DNA of 64,000 nt from JAPORY01 sp965215385 (GCA_965215385.1 OZ244059.1:1-64000), one strand, 5' to 3'; shown: positions 45,783 through 57,894, numbered from the stretch's first letter. Translations and numbers: made by a program. Notes: generated by a model from the sequence alone, not told the origin.

Positions 45783-48108
45783 ATGGATCACGCTTCCCAT
45801 AACACAATTGTCAGTTTCATCTGGTCGATCGCCGATGATTGTCTGCGGGATGTGTTTGTTCGCGGCAAATACCGCGATGTCATTCTTCCAATGTTTGTTC
45901 TGCGGCGATTGGATTGCTTACTGGAACCGACAAAGCAGGCAGTCCGGGACGAAGTGCAATTCCAAACGGATGAGTTTGGTTTGACCGAACTGGATTCAGC
46001 AGGTCTGCAGCAAGCGTCGGGCTATGTATTTTACAACACATCCGAATGGACGCTGAAATCGCTGCTGGGCAATCCGTCGCAATTAGAAGCCAATATGAAT
46101 GCTTACCTGAACGGTTTCAGTGATAATGTGAAAGAGATCATCGACAATTTTTTTCTCCGCACACAAATACGGAAAATGCTTGCAGCAGATGTTTTGTTTG
46201 ACGTGATTGAAAAATATGTGTCCGAAGACATCAACCTCACGCCAGACGATAAACGCGCTTCCGATGGTAAAATCCAACCTGGGTTGAGTAATCTGGGCAT
46301 GGGGTATGTCTTTGAGGAACTCATCCGTAAGTTTAATGAAGAGAACAACGAAGAGGCAGGTGAACACTTTACGCCGCGGGATGTGATCAAGCTGATGACT
46401 CATCTTCTATTTGATCCCGTCAAGGATGATCTGCCACCAGTGTTGACTGTTTATGACCCGGCTTGCGGATCCGGTGGTATGCTGACGGACTCAGAATTTC
46501 ATCACCGACCCCACCGGTGGAATTCAGTCTAAGGCTGATGTGTACATCTATGGCAAGGAAGTGAACCCAGAAACCTTCGCCATTTGTAAATCCGACATGA
46601 TGATCAAGGACAACGATCCTGAGAACATCAAACTCGGCTCAACGCTTGCCACGAATGACTTCTCGAGCATGACGTTCGATTTCATGCTGTCGAACCCACC
46701 CTACGGCAAATCATGGAAAACAGATCAGAAATACATCAAAGATGGCAAGGACGTACTTGATCCGCGCTTTCAGGTTAATCTCAAGAATTATGATGGCGAG
46801 ATCGTGACCTGTGACGCGACACCGCGCTCATCGGATGGTCAACTTCTCTTCTTGATGGAGATGGCCGACAAGATGCGGAAACTGGCCGACAACCCAAAGG
46901 GATCTCGGATTGCATCAGTTCACAATGGTTCGTCGCTCTTCACTGGCGATGCTGGCGGGGGTGAAAGTAACATCCGCCGACATTTGATCGAAAAGGATAT
47001 GGTTGAGGCGATCATCCAGCTTCCCAACAACTTGTTCTACAATACTGGCATCACTACCTACATTTGGGTTGTGACCAACAACAAACCCGCGCACCGTAAG
47101 GGTAAGGTTCAATTGATTAATGCATCAGAAATGTATACCAAACGACGCAAGAACTTAGGCAATAAGAACTGCGACTTGAGTGATCAGTATATCGACGCGA
47201 TCACCAGCTTGTACATGTCATTTGTGAATGAAGATGTATCCAAGGTCTTCGAAAACACCGATTTTGGATACTACAAAGTCACCGTATACCGCCCACTGCG
47301 GAAGAAAGCGCAATTTACGCCGGAGCGTGTTGCAACCCTACGCTTTACGACCAGTATGCAAGAGGCGATGAGCTGGGTTTACAACAAGTATGGGGATGAC
47401 GTTTATACGAACATCAATGATCATAAACAGGCCATTCAGGAGTATTTGGAGCGACAAGAAATCACCCTTTCGCCGAAGAACCGCAAAGCATTGCTTGATC
47501 CCGAGACATGGCAGGCACAAAAGGACTTGATGGACGAAGCCGAACAACTGATGGCCTCTATCGGTCAGGACGTGTTCGATGACTTCAACGCATTTAAGGC
47601 AAAGGTTGATGCTGACCTCACAGCTCGCAAGGTCAAACTTACTGCTTCCCAAAAAAACCAAATCCTGAATGCTGTGTCCTGGCGAGATGAAGGAGCTGCC
47701 AAAGTTGTCAAGAAGGTGCATAAGCTGACCGACTCCAAACTGAGTGAATTGATGACTAAGCTTGACGCCACCAAAGATGAACTGCACGATCATGGATACT
47801 GGCTGACGGAAACTGCGGGTGAATATATCGAATACGAGGTGGATAAAGATCTGCGCGATAGTGAGAACGTGCCGCTTAAGGACAACATCCATGCTTATTT
47901 TCTACGAGAGGTGCGTCCGCATGTGAATGATGCCTGGCTCGATATCTCATCGGTCAAGATCGGTTATGAGGTCAGCTTTAATCGCTATTTCTACCAGCAC
48001 AAACCGCTGCGTAGTCTGAACGAGGTTGCTCAGGAAATTCTGGATCTTGAGAAAGAAACCGAAGGCCTCTTGAAGCGGTTAGTCAGATTCACCGGTGAGC
48101 AGGTTTGA
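45783..48108 (+). pseudogene. hsdM: Type I restriction-modification methyltransferase subunit, frameshifted
   Basis: Two frames form one HsdM adenine-N6 methyltransferase. Part one (45783-46532) contains the N-terminal helical domain and motif I, VYDPACGSGGMLTDS, where AdoMet binds. Part two (46540-48108) resumes ADVYIYGKEVNPETFAICK and has motif IV, MLSNPPYGKSWK. The correct sequence NFITDPTGGIQSK lies in the second frame, so a one-base-type indel occurred near 46494. Family size with its C-terminal extension would be about 775 residues. Unless the frame is corrected the subunit is non-functional, which would also remove host protection by this system. Confidence 0.9.
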
Positions 48109-48111
48109 TTG

Positions 48112-49944
48112 ATGCAAGATATCAAAGGTTATGACCGCTCGATCCAAGAATTGTTGTCCGGCGGCAGTTACGGCATCGATTACTACCAGCGTGAATACAA
48201 ATGGGGTCGTAAACAGCTTCAGGAACTCTTGGAAGATCTGACGGGGCGTTTTCTCGAGAGCTATCAGCCGGGCGATGCCGCAAGGGAGGTGGCTCACTAC
48301 GGGCATTACTTCCTTGGATCGGTGGTTGTGAGTCAGAATGACGAAATCCGTCACATTGTAGATGGACAGCAAAGAATGACTTCTTTGTCAATTCTGCTCA
48401 TTTACTTGAACAATCTTCAGAAGGGACGTGATCAGCAAGTCTCAATCCAGTCGATGATTTATGCGGACGATTTTGGTGAAAAAAAGTTCAAGATGGACGT
48501 GCCTGAACGCAATGATTGCATGGAAGCATTGTTCAACGAAATGCCGGTAAACACCGATGATGCTTCAGAGTCTGTTCGTAACTTGGTAGCCCGATATCAA
48601 GATCTTGGTGAATTGTTTCCCGAAGAACTCCAAGGCGATGCATTGCCGTTGTTCATTTATTGGATAATGCGCAAAGTGAAGTTGATTGAGATCATCGCCT
48701 ACGCTGATGAGGATGCATACACCATTTTCGAAACGATGAATGATCGAGGGTTGTCGCTAACTCCAACCGACATGATCAAAGGGTATCTGCTTGCCAATAT
48801 TGATAACGCCGAGAAAAGGCTTGAAGCTGATAGGCTGATAAAGAAGTGGTTGGCGAGATTTGCGGAATTTGGCAAAGAAACAGACGCAGATTTTTTCAAG
48901 GCATGGCTCAGGTCCCAGTACGCACAAAAAATCAGAGAACGCAAAAAGGATGCCAAGCCGGAAGATTTTGATCTGATCGGAACCGAGTTCCACCGTTGGG
49001 TTCGCAATCACGCGACCTCATTGGGTTTACACGACAGCAGTGATTTTTATCGCTTTGTATTGCGTGATTTGCAGTTCTATGCCGGGTACTATATTCGCCT
49101 GCTAAACGCGGCCACCAAAAGGACTGAAGAACTGGAGAGTGTCCGATATAATGCAGATGCAGGATTTACACTCCAGCATCACGTTATGTTAGCTGCTGTC
49201 ACTCCCGATGACGACGAACAGACAGCCATTGCCAAGATGCGTGTTGTGTCTGATTTTCTTGATAACTGGCTTAATCTTCGGTTCTGGAACTCCAAATCCA
49301 ACAGTTATTCAACGATGTCGTACGCTGTATTCCTCGTGATCCGTAGCATCAGAGGAAAGTCTCTGACCGAGATACGAACCATCCTTCACGACCAGTTGAT
49401 AAAAGAGATGGAAGAAATCGATTTTTCCGCTCCGGTCGGCCTGAACCAGTTTTTCGCCAAAGCTATCCACCGGCAGTTAGCTCGATTCACTGATTGGTTA
49501 GAGCAGCAATCTGGCGGGCCTGGACACTACGAGGAGTACATCGTTCGTTCCGGTAAGAACGCCTTTGAGATTGAGCATATATGGGCGGATCACTACGACC
49601 GGTTCAAGCACGAATTCGATCAGCAGAATAATTTTGATCAGTACCGCAATTTTATTGGAGGACTGCTGTTATTACCGAAGAAAATCAATGCCAGTCTCAA
49701 CGATAGGACTTATGAGGAGAAACTTCCGCATTACCTGAAACAGAACGCTCTGGCCCAGTCGCTGCACAAAGATTTCTATAGCAACCATCCTGGTTTTCAG
49801 CAGACAATCACCAAGCACTCCCTGCTATTTCGTTCACACGACAGCTTCACCAAAGCCGATCTTGAGGAACGCTCACAATTGTATTGCCAATTGGCCGCTC
49901 TGATCTGGTCACCGGATCGTCTTCTGGATGGGGAAGAAGTGTAA
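48112..49944 (+). CDS. DUF262/DUF1524 (GmrSD-like) protein within the hsd locus
   Basis: 610 residues, complete. The N-terminal DUF262 domain shows YYQREYKWGRKQLQELLEDL and HIVDGQQRMTSLSILL with DGQQR; TMNDRGLSLTPTDMIKGYLL is also typical. The C-terminal DUF1524 nuclease-like domain has FEIEHIWADHYDRF with the HNH-type His near residue 490 and NFIGGLLLLPKKINASLNDR. Related GmrSD enzymes cleave modified phage DNA in an NTP-dependent manner. DUF262 genes lie between hsd genes in other type I loci (for example rlo genes of Campylobacter), so it is probably a co-inherited defence module. It starts 3 bp after the hsdM stop and ends overlapping the hsdS start (TAATG). Confidence 0.88.
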   Translation: MQDIKGYDRSIQELLSGGSYGIDYYQREYKWGRKQLQELLEDLTGRFLESYQPGDAAREVAHYGHYFLGSVVVSQNDEIRHIVDGQQRMTSLSILLIYLNNLQKGRDQQVSIQSMIYADDFGEKKFKMDVPERNDCMEALFNEMPVNTDDASESVRNLVARYQDLGELFPEELQGDALPLFIYWIMRKVKLIEIIAYADEDAYTIFETMNDRGLSLTPTDMIKGYLLANIDNAEKRLEADRLIKKWLARFAEFGKETDADFFKAWLRSQYAQKIRERKKDAKPEDFDLIGTEFHRWVRNHATSLGLHDSSDFYRFVLRDLQFYAGYYIRLLNAATKRTEELESVRYNADAGFTLQHHVMLAAVTPDDDEQTAIAKMRVVSDFLDNWLNLRFWNSKSNSYSTMSYAVFLVIRSIRGKSLTEIRTILHDQLIKEMEEIDFSAPVGLNQFFAKAIHRQLARFTDWLEQQSGGPGHYEEYIVRSGKNAFEIEHIWADHYDRFKHEFDQQNNFDQYRNFIGGLLLLPKKINASLNDRTYEEKLPHYLKQNALAQSLHKDFYSNHPGFQQTITKHSLLFRSHDSFTKADLEERSQLYCQLAALIWSPDRLLDGEEV

Positions 49945-51230
49945 TGTTGGGTAATCATGCAAAATACGATAGCTATAAGGACTGCGGCATTGATTGGTTG
50001 GGGCTAATACCTTCTGAATGGCAACTCAAGAAATCAAAGTACATATAGCGAGAAATCGAAGATCGATCCGACGATGGTGAAGAACAGCTACTGTCTGTTT
50101 CACAATATGATGGCGTGGTACCAAATACCTCCGAGAGCCGCAGCGAAAGCCTTGAAGGATATAAGAAGGTATTTCCAAGTCACTTGGTGACCAACATTAT
50201 GTTAGCTTGGATGGGTGGATTGGGTATATCAGAACATCATGGCATCGTGAGCCCGGCTTATGCGGTTTATGGGCTGATCGAAGACCACAATGCCAATTAT
50301 CTTGGATATCTCTATCGAACAAAAGTCTATCTGGGGGAATTTGCCAGAAAGTCGACGGGTGTTGTGCCCTCCCGGTGGCGAATGTATTCGGATGACTTTG
50401 GTCAGGTTTCGACACTTCTTCCACCAAAAGAAACCCAGAACCGCATTGTGAAATTTCTTGACGCGAAAACTGCTGCGATTGATGAAGCGATTGCCAAGAA
50501 GCGGCGGTTGATCGAGCTGCTGAACGAGCAAAAGGCGATTCTGATCAACCGGGCCGTGACCAAAGGCCTCAACCCCGATGCCCCCATGAAAAGCAATGGA
50601 ATAGGAGATCGATCCGACGACGGTGAAGCAAAAGCCAAACGGAGGGCTTGGTTTGGTGACTTGCCCGACGGTTGGAAGAGTCGAAAACTCAAGTATGTTG
50701 CGGAGTTGAGAAGTGAGAGAGAAATCGCTTTATACTCCAGCCTGAGGTATATTGGTTTGGAGAACATTCACTCTTGGAGCGGATCCCTAAGTCCATCCGA
50801 ATCTGAACCTGAGGGGCTAGCATCTAAATTCTTTGTTGGAGATGTTCTCTTTGGGAAACTCCGGCCGAATTTGGCTAAAGTTTATGCTACGGAATTCGAT
50901 GGACTGTGTTCAACCGATGTTTTGGTGCTTGAACCAAAGGCAATGAGTGCAAGGTATCTCTTGTATACTTTGATTTCGCGCCTGTTCATCGAGTTAGTAT
51001 CCAGTTCTGTTTTCGGTGCTAAAATGCCACGTGCTAGTTGGGACTTCATTGGTAAGCAACTTGTGCCTCTTCCCGACCTCGCCACCCAGAACCGCATCGT
51101 ACGCTTTCTCGACGCGAAATCCGCTGAGATTGATGAAGCGTTTGCCAAGGAGCACCGTTTGATTGACCTGTTGAGCGAATTCAAGCAAACCCTGATCGCC
51201 AATGCGGTCACGGGGAAGATCAAGATTTAA
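49944..51230 (+). pseudogene. hsdS: Type I restriction-modification specificity subunit, interrupted by TAG
   Basis: From ATG 49944 the frame gives YKDCGIDWLGLIPSEWQLKK, the normal start of HsdS, and meets TAG at 50046-50048 after KYI. The same frame then continues REIEDRSDDGEEQLLSVSQY and runs open to 51230. Both target recognition domains and both conserved helices are present: PPKETQNRIVKFLDAKTAAI and LPDLATQNRIVRFLDAKSAE, with IDEAIAKKRRLIELLNEQKA. One substitution would repair it. Restart at 50115 would lack the first ~57 residues. As it stands, target recognition is likely lost. Confidence 0.88.
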
Positions 51231-51245
51231 CCTGAGGGTTTGGGC

Positions 51246-54203
51246 ATGGTCAGCGAGACAAGTGAGAAAGCCCTTGAGGACTTAATCGAAGCGGCCTTTC
51301 TGGCGACGGGCTATGTCCATGGCCGCAACACGGATTTTGACGCGGAATTGGCTCTGGACACCACACAGTTCTGGACCTTCCTGAAGGCCACACAGGCGGA
51401 CGAACTCGACAAGCTGCGGCCCTATGGTGATTGGAAAGCTCGTATCCTGAACCGTCTCAACAACAAGATCAAGAAGGATGGTCTCCTCACCGTTCTGAAG
51501 AAAGGTCTGAGCATTGAGAATGTCCATCTCAAACTGCTTTACCGTTTGCCCTACAACACTCTGAACCCCGAGGTAGAGCGGCTGTTTGAAGCCAATATCT
51601 TCTCGGTCACCCGGCAGGTGCATTTCTCCAACGTCACGCCGATGGACTCGGTCGATCTGGTACTGTTCATCAACGGCCTACCCGTTGTGACCATGGAACT
51701 CAAGCAGCCATGGAAAGGTCAGACCGTCCATCATGCTCGCATGCAGTACCAAAACCGCGATTACCGTGAACCGTTGTTCCAATTCGGTCGCTGTTTAGTG
51801 CATTTTGCGGTGGATACGCAAGAAGTATCCATGTCCACCAGGCTGGCTGGGACGAACACGTTCTTCCTACCGTTCAATAAAGGTGATGGTCATGGCAAGG
51901 GCAACCCGATCAATCCGGTGGGTCACAAGACCACGTACCTGTGGGAAGACGTTCTGCAAAAACGGTCACTGACTAATATCATTGAGCACTTCGCCAAGAT
52001 CGTCACGGAAGAGGATAAGGAGACTGGTAAGAACGTCAAGACACTGTTCTTTCCCCGATATCATCAGTTGGATGTCGTGAGACAAGTGCTCAATGATGTT
52101 AAATCCAATGGTGTAGGATGTCGATATCTGATCCAGCACTCAGCAGGGTCGGGTAAATCGAATTCCATCACTTGGCTCGGGTATCAGTTGATCGAGACGT
52201 ATAATGCGGAGGGCACCGCTAACATCTTTGATAGCGTGATTGTGGTCACGGATCGGCGGATTTTGGACAAGCAGTTGAAGGACAACATCCAAGCGTTCTC
52301 GGAGGTTAAGAATGTCGTCGCCCATGCCTACGATTCTGCCGAATTGAAGCGTACGCTGGAGAACGGTAAGAAGCTGATCATTACCACGATCCAGAAATTC
52401 CCATGGATGCTGGAGGGCATCGCCGATCTCTCTGACCGGAAGTTCGCAGTGATCATCGACGAGGCCCATTCCTCCCAGTCCGGCAAGGCTGCCGACACGA
52501 TGAACGAAACGATCAGCGGTGGTCGTGACGAGGAGGAGCCGGAAGACCTGCAAGACAAGATTTTGGCGGCGATGGATCGCCGGAAAATGGGACGCAACGC
52601 CTCGTTCTTTGCGTTTACTGCAACACCCAAGAATACCACGCTCGAACGCTTTGGACGGCAGACAACAGACGGTCGCTTCGTACCCTTTCATCTATATTCA
52701 ATGAAGCAGGCGATTGAGGAAGGCTTCATTCTGGATGTGTTAAAGAATTATACCACAATCAGAAGCTACTACGAACTTCAGAAATCCATCGACGATAATC
52801 CGGAGTTTAATACCAAGAAAGCCCAGAGCAAGCTGCGGATTCATGTCGAAGCCCATTCTGCCACAATTAAAACCAAATCTGGAATCATGCTTGATCACTT
52901 CCATGAACGTGTAGTGCGACCTCGAAAACTGAAGGGCAAGGCGCGGGCCATGGTTGTCACACGAAACATCGAGTCGGCCATTCAGTATTTTCTGGCCATC
53001 AGAGAGTCTCTGAAGGCCACAGGAAACCGGTACAAAGCGGTGGTCGCCTTTACTGGCACAAAGTCGGTTGATGGAGTAGAGTACACTGAGGACAGATTGA
53101 ACGGGTTTTCAGGTAATGAGATTGCAAAAAAGTTCAAAGACGACGCGTACCGCATCCTGGTGGTGGCGAACAAGTTCCTGATGGGCTTCGATGAGCCGAT
53201 GCTCACCACAATGTATGTGGATAAAAAACTGCAAGGTGTGTTGGCGGTGCAGGCTCTGTCGCGACTGAACCGATCCAACCGGAAACTGGGTAAGGAAGAG
53301 ACCTTCATCCTCGATTTCCACAATACGGTTGAGGATATCAAAGAGGCCTTCGATCCGTTTTACACATCAACTGCTCTGAGTCAGCCAACCGACGTCAATG
53401 TGTTGCATGATCTCAAGGATGATCTGGATGATACGGGCATTTATGAATGGGACGAAGTGGTTCAATTTAATCAACTCTTCTTCGATGGTGCTGAAGCGGA
53501 TCAACTCTCACCGATCCTGGATATGGCTGCGAGTCGCTTCAACGAACAAGAAGATAGCGAGAAGATCGATACCAAGATCAAAGCCAAACAGTTTGTCAAA
53601 ATATACGCTCAGGTGGCCTGTATCATCCCGTTCGATAATGCGAATTGGGAAATGCTACATTGGTTCCTGAAGTTCCTGATCCCTGAAATGAAGGTCAAGG
53701 ACAACGACCAATCAAAAATTGATGGATTGCTGGAAAGTATCGACCTGACTACCTACGGCCTGGAGCGAGTAAAGATCAGTCATACAATTAGTCTGGACGA
53801 CTCGGACAGCGCGATTGACCCAGCAAATCCAAATCTCCGGGGTGGTTATGATGATCCGGGAATAGACCCTTTGGACAAGATCATTGCTGACTTCAACGAA
53901 CGCTATTTCAAGGGGTGGGATGCAACTTTGGAAGAGAAGAAGATTAAGCTGATCAACATCCTGAATCATGCTAAGGAAAACCAAGCGTTCCAAGAGAAAG
54001 TTATGTCAAACCCCGATGAACAAAACCGTCGTATCGCAAGCGGAAATCTGTTTGAAAAAGCCATGTACAAAGAGCGGAAAAGAGAATTAGATCTTTACAA
54101 AAAGTACATCTCAGATGACGACTTCAAGTTAGGTCTACATGAAGCCCTGTTTCGCGTGATGGAGCAGGATTTGAAATCGAATTCCAGACCTGAAGCGAGA
54201 TAG
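51246..54203 (+). CDS. hsdR: Type I restriction enzyme endonuclease/translocase subunit
   Basis: 985 residues. The PD-(D/E)xK nuclease is at the N-terminus: Asp in MDSVDLVLFINGLPVV and Glu-x-Lys in TMELKQPWKGQ (near residues 137-153). Then SF2 helicase motifs: SAGSGKSNS (Walker A), VVTDRRILDKQL, IIDEAHSSQSG (DEAH), FFAFTATPKNTTL (motif III) and LVVANKFLMGFDEP with ALSRLNRSN (V-VI). The frame is intact over its full length. An alternative TTG start at 51240 adds two residues. Without working HsdM and HsdS it should be inactive as type I enzyme; an orphan hsdR may be selected or be newly exposed. Confidence 0.95.
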   Translation: MVSETSEKALEDLIEAAFLATGYVHGRNTDFDAELALDTTQFWTFLKATQADELDKLRPYGDWKARILNRLNNKIKKDGLLTVLKKGLSIENVHLKLLYRLPYNTLNPEVERLFEANIFSVTRQVHFSNVTPMDSVDLVLFINGLPVVTMELKQPWKGQTVHHARMQYQNRDYREPLFQFGRCLVHFAVDTQEVSMSTRLAGTNTFFLPFNKGDGHGKGNPINPVGHKTTYLWEDVLQKRSLTNIIEHFAKIVTEEDKETGKNVKTLFFPRYHQLDVVRQVLNDVKSNGVGCRYLIQHSAGSGKSNSITWLGYQLIETYNAEGTANIFDSVIVVTDRRILDKQLKDNIQAFSEVKNVVAHAYDSAELKRTLENGKKLIITTIQKFPWMLEGIADLSDRKFAVIIDEAHSSQSGKAADTMNETISGGRDEEEPEDLQDKILAAMDRRKMGRNASFFAFTATPKNTTLERFGRQTTDGRFVPFHLYSMKQAIEEGFILDVLKNYTTIRSYYELQKSIDDNPEFNTKKAQSKLRIHVEAHSATIKTKSGIMLDHFHERVVRPRKLKGKARAMVVTRNIESAIQYFLAIRESLKATGNRYKAVVAFTGTKSVDGVEYTEDRLNGFSGNEIAKKFKDDAYRILVVANKFLMGFDEPMLTTMYVDKKLQGVLAVQALSRLNRSNRKLGKEETFILDFHNTVEDIKEAFDPFYTSTALSQPTDVNVLHDLKDDLDDTGIYEWDEVVQFNQLFFDGAEADQLSPILDMAASRFNEQEDSEKIDTKIKAKQFVKIYAQVACIIPFDNANWEMLHWFLKFLIPEMKVKDNDQSKIDGLLESIDLTTYGLERVKISHTISLDDSDSAIDPANPNLRGGYDDPGIDPLDKIIADFNERYFKGWDATLEEKKIKLINILNHAKENQAFQEKVMSNPDEQNRRIASGNLFEKAMYKERKRELDLYKKYISDDDFKLGLHEALFRVMEQDLKSNSRPEAR

Positions 54204-54406
54204 CTTTTGGTTGCTTTAATTTGTGTCCGTTGTTGACTTTAACCAGCATAGTTCCCAGCAGTTTGATGTTTTGTCTTTCTAACATAAGCCCCAGCAACAA
54301 ACTCATTGATATGTGCAATCCATCGGCTGCTTGTAAAGATAACAACCATGCTTGGAAAAAAAGAACTGTTACGTTCCGTCCCATCCTCCACCATAGGACT
54401 TAACTG
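54204..54406. other. Intergenic region between hsdR and relaxase remnant
   Basis: About 200 bp with no recognised feature. An origin of transfer would be expected near a relaxase gene, but no convincing inverted-repeat/nick-site structure was seen here. Confidence 0.3.
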
Positions 54407-57400
54407 ATGCTATCAGGTCCCCGTGCGTTGGTCAGCGCCGAACAGACATTCGGTTATTTTTTACATGAATATCTTGCGCGAAACGACAAAGCGCATCGTT
54501 CTGCTAACCGGTGGCATGGAAAAGGTGCAGAGACGTTGGGGCTCGGTCAACGCGTTGGCAAACGGAAGTTCATCGCTATTCTGTCAGGTCAAGTACCAGG
54601 AACTGACATCACATTAGGCCGAATTATTGATGGCGAGCGATAACATCGTCCTGGTTGGGATTTAACGTTTTCCGCGCCAAAGTCAGTGTCGTTAGAAGCT
54701 CTTTATCAAGGACGGCGGGCGGTCATGCATGCCCATGATGCTGCAGTGCGAGCAACGCTTGATTGGATTGAGAACGAGTATTTTCAAACGCGCGGGTATG
54801 ATCCTGAAACAGGTCGTCGGCCGCGGGAAGCTGCACATGGAATGATTGCAGCGACATTTCGACATATGGCAAGCCGTAACAATGATCCACAACTGCATAC
54901 ACACGCGGTGGTGGCAAACATGACCCGCAACAAAGATGGCGCTTGGCGGAGTGTTGAACCCACGCTGTTGAAGCGCCATCGACGTTTGTTCGGTGCTTGG
55001 TATCGGAATGATCTTGCGCGAAGATTGCGAGAATTAGGCTATGAACTCACGCCAACTGTCGTGGGAGGTTTGCCGAGTTTTGAGATTGCGGGGTGGTCAA
55101 GAGACTGGCTACAAGCTTTCTCAACACGACAGCAGGATATTCTGGATCACATTGCTGACTGCGGTCGTGCCTATACAACCGCGAATGCTCAAGCCGCTGC
55201 ACTTGCCACGCGGGGTGCAAAACAGGAACCGGTCAAGGGCGAGCTGCTCAAACTCTGGCACCAGCGGGCTGAGAGTCGTGGTCTTGTGCGAGAAGAACGC
55301 TGTGACTGGCAAAAAGAGTCCCAGACCAATGTTATCGTGATGACCTCTGCCACGGAAAAGCGATTGTCCCCCTTGAGGCGGTTTGGCAGGCGATGCAACA
55401 TCTTGAAGAACGCCAAAGCCTCTTTCGACGGAGCGATCTGCTGGCTGCTGCATTGGGACGCGATCCAGGTCGCCATACCCATGAGGAATTGGACGCCGCG
55501 ATTGACCGTGTGCAGCAGGATGGCCATCTGGTCACGACCACAAAAGGCGATCTGACCACGCGCACCACCTTACGGGCGGAACGCGATGTAATCACGGCCA
55601 TGCAAACGGACCGCGCGGAACAACTGGCCACTGTCCATGATGTCATGATCGACCTAAACACCGCATCGCTCACAGCGGGTCAAAAAGATGCCGTGCGCAC
55701 GATTCTGTGCTCCCACAACCGGATCGTCGGCGTGCAAGGGTTTGCGGGGACCGGCAAAACCCGCATGGTGAAGGAGGTTGTTCGCCTCGCCGGCGATCAC
55801 CCCGTCATTGGATTGGCACCCTCGTCCGCCGCCGCCCGTGTTTTGAGCCTGGAAACAGGGATGGGCACCACCACGCTGCAATGGTTACTGGCGCGTTATG
55901 GTTCCCTTGAAGACGGCCCCGAACTTGACGCGGCCCGTGAACAGTTCCAAGACGCCGTGATCATTGTTGATGAAGCCTCGATGATGGGCACTGTTCAGAT
56001 GCGCGATCTCCAACGCATTGCAAAGCGGCTGGGTGACGCACGGCTGGCCCTTGTGGGGATCGATTGCAATTACGCTCTGTTGAGGCTGGACAACCTTTTC
56101 GGCTCTTACAAAAGGCCGGGATGGAGACGGCGTCTATGGATGATGTGCTCCGTCAACGCTCAATCAATCTCAAGACTGCCGTGACCCATATGATCGCGGG
56201 CGATGCTGACCTGACCGTTCACAGTCTTGGGGCTGACGTCAGGGAAGTGCCGCCAGACCGGTTAGCGGACACCGCCGCGCACCTTTGGCTCGCTCTCCCA
56301 CCGCAAGAACGTGCCCGAACGATGATCCTGGCACCTACCCATGCGCAACGGGAGGCGATCACCGCTGTGCTGCGCCTTCGACTGGCGGAGGACGGCGTCA
56401 TCACAGGTCGGGCTTTGCACATTGAGCGTCTTATTGATCGTCGTCTCACACGTATTCTCGCAGCAGATCCGTTAAGTTATCAGCAAGGGGACATCGTGGT
56501 CGCCAACCGCGATGTCTATGGCTGTCAGAAAGGCGAGGCCTGGCGGGTGACTGCTCGTACATTAGAGTGGATCACATTGGAACGTCGAGGGGTCACAGGA
56601 GGGTTTAAGCCATCAGGGAATGCCGCGCACGCAATGTATCGGTATTCGAAACACAGTCAATCTCACTGCGCGTCGGCGATGCGATTGTCTTCACCCGAAA
56701 CCTCACGACACCCGGGGTCGTGAATGGCGAGAAAGGAACAATTGAGACGATTGACCCAAAACGCCTGTGCATTCGCCTGGAGGATGGTCGTCGATTGACT
56801 CCGCGCGTGGACGCGGATTGGCTCCGGCACATTGACCATGCCTGGACCTCCACCGTCCATCGTGCACAAGGTCGCACAACAGATACAGTGATCGCTGTTC
56901 TGGATGCCGACAGCATGATGACTGACCGTGCATTGCTGTATGTCGAGATGAGTCGCGCCCGTGATAGCTTTATTCTGTTGACCGATGACCGAGAGCAGCT
57001 TGCCCACCGGTTGGAACAGGACACAGGCCTTTCTCGTTCCGCTTTAGAGGCGACAGGACAATCGCTGGATGTCCGTCCTTTCCATCAACTGGGGGACAAG
57101 GAACCGTTGCGTCCTGTGCTCCAAGAGTGGCGAACTCTTGAAGGGATCGCTGAACATCAAGGAGTGACTCCTTTTCAACTGCCTGAAGCAAAACCGCTGC
57201 TTGCGCGCGTATACCGGCGCGTCACCTGCGAAGGCATCCATGCTCCTCCAGCGATCACGCATATTGTGACAGCGCGTCAAACATATCAAGCCACACGTCA
57301 TCGCAAAGAAGTTAAAGCATTGGAACAAGCGTGGGCGTCTCTTCAGAAGCAAGCTGCGACTAATGGACACAGTATCGCGCAGGAACCAGGTGTCGGAGCG

Positions 57401-57894
57401 CTCTTAACACGCAGTGGGGAAATACTGTCGGCATCTCTTCCGCTCCTTGTGATCACAGGTGTACAGGCGTGTCGCGATCGGTTGCAGACGTTGAGCGATC
57501 GACTTGAGCAGCGTGGCATAGTCGTTAACTACGAAAATCAGCAACGGATCAACGCAAAGGACCGGATTAATTTCGATTGGATTACACAAGGGATCAAGGC
57601 CACAACACAGAAGAGCGACATTGCTTTTCTGCCGGCAACACCCGAACTGGTGGCGCGTACACAGGCTTTTATCGCACGCTACCCCGATACCTGGACACAG
57701 TGTGTCTCAAACGGACCGCGGACTGCGCCACTCTTCAACATCAGTGGACACGACTTGAGCAGGTGGCACAAACCTTGAATGACGTCACACATGTAAATCC
57801 GCTCTCAAGCACGGCCATTAACCCTCTCACAGAACAAACCATGCAGGAGGCTGATGACCTGCTGGCGAACGCACGTCTCAGCAGGCAAGCCTAA
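54407..57894 (+). pseudogene. MobF relaxase/helicase (TraA/TrwC-like), multiply broken
   Basis: Reconstructs a large relaxase from several frames. The N-terminal relaxase includes FGYFLHEYLARNDKAH with Tyr residues, RWHGKGAETLGLG, HRPGWDLTFSAPKSVSLEAL and the three-His motif region NDPQLHTHAVVANMTRN. The helicase part has GVQGFAGTGKTRMVKEV (Walker A) and VIIVDEASMMG (Walker B), and later TSTVHRAQGRTTDTVI and LYVEMSRARDSFILLT. Lesions: in-frame TAA at 54641-54643; frameshifts near 55340, 56060, 56630 and 57710; TAA at 57892. Mobilization by this protein is lost. It shows that the island was once conjugative or mobilizable. Confidence 0.85.
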
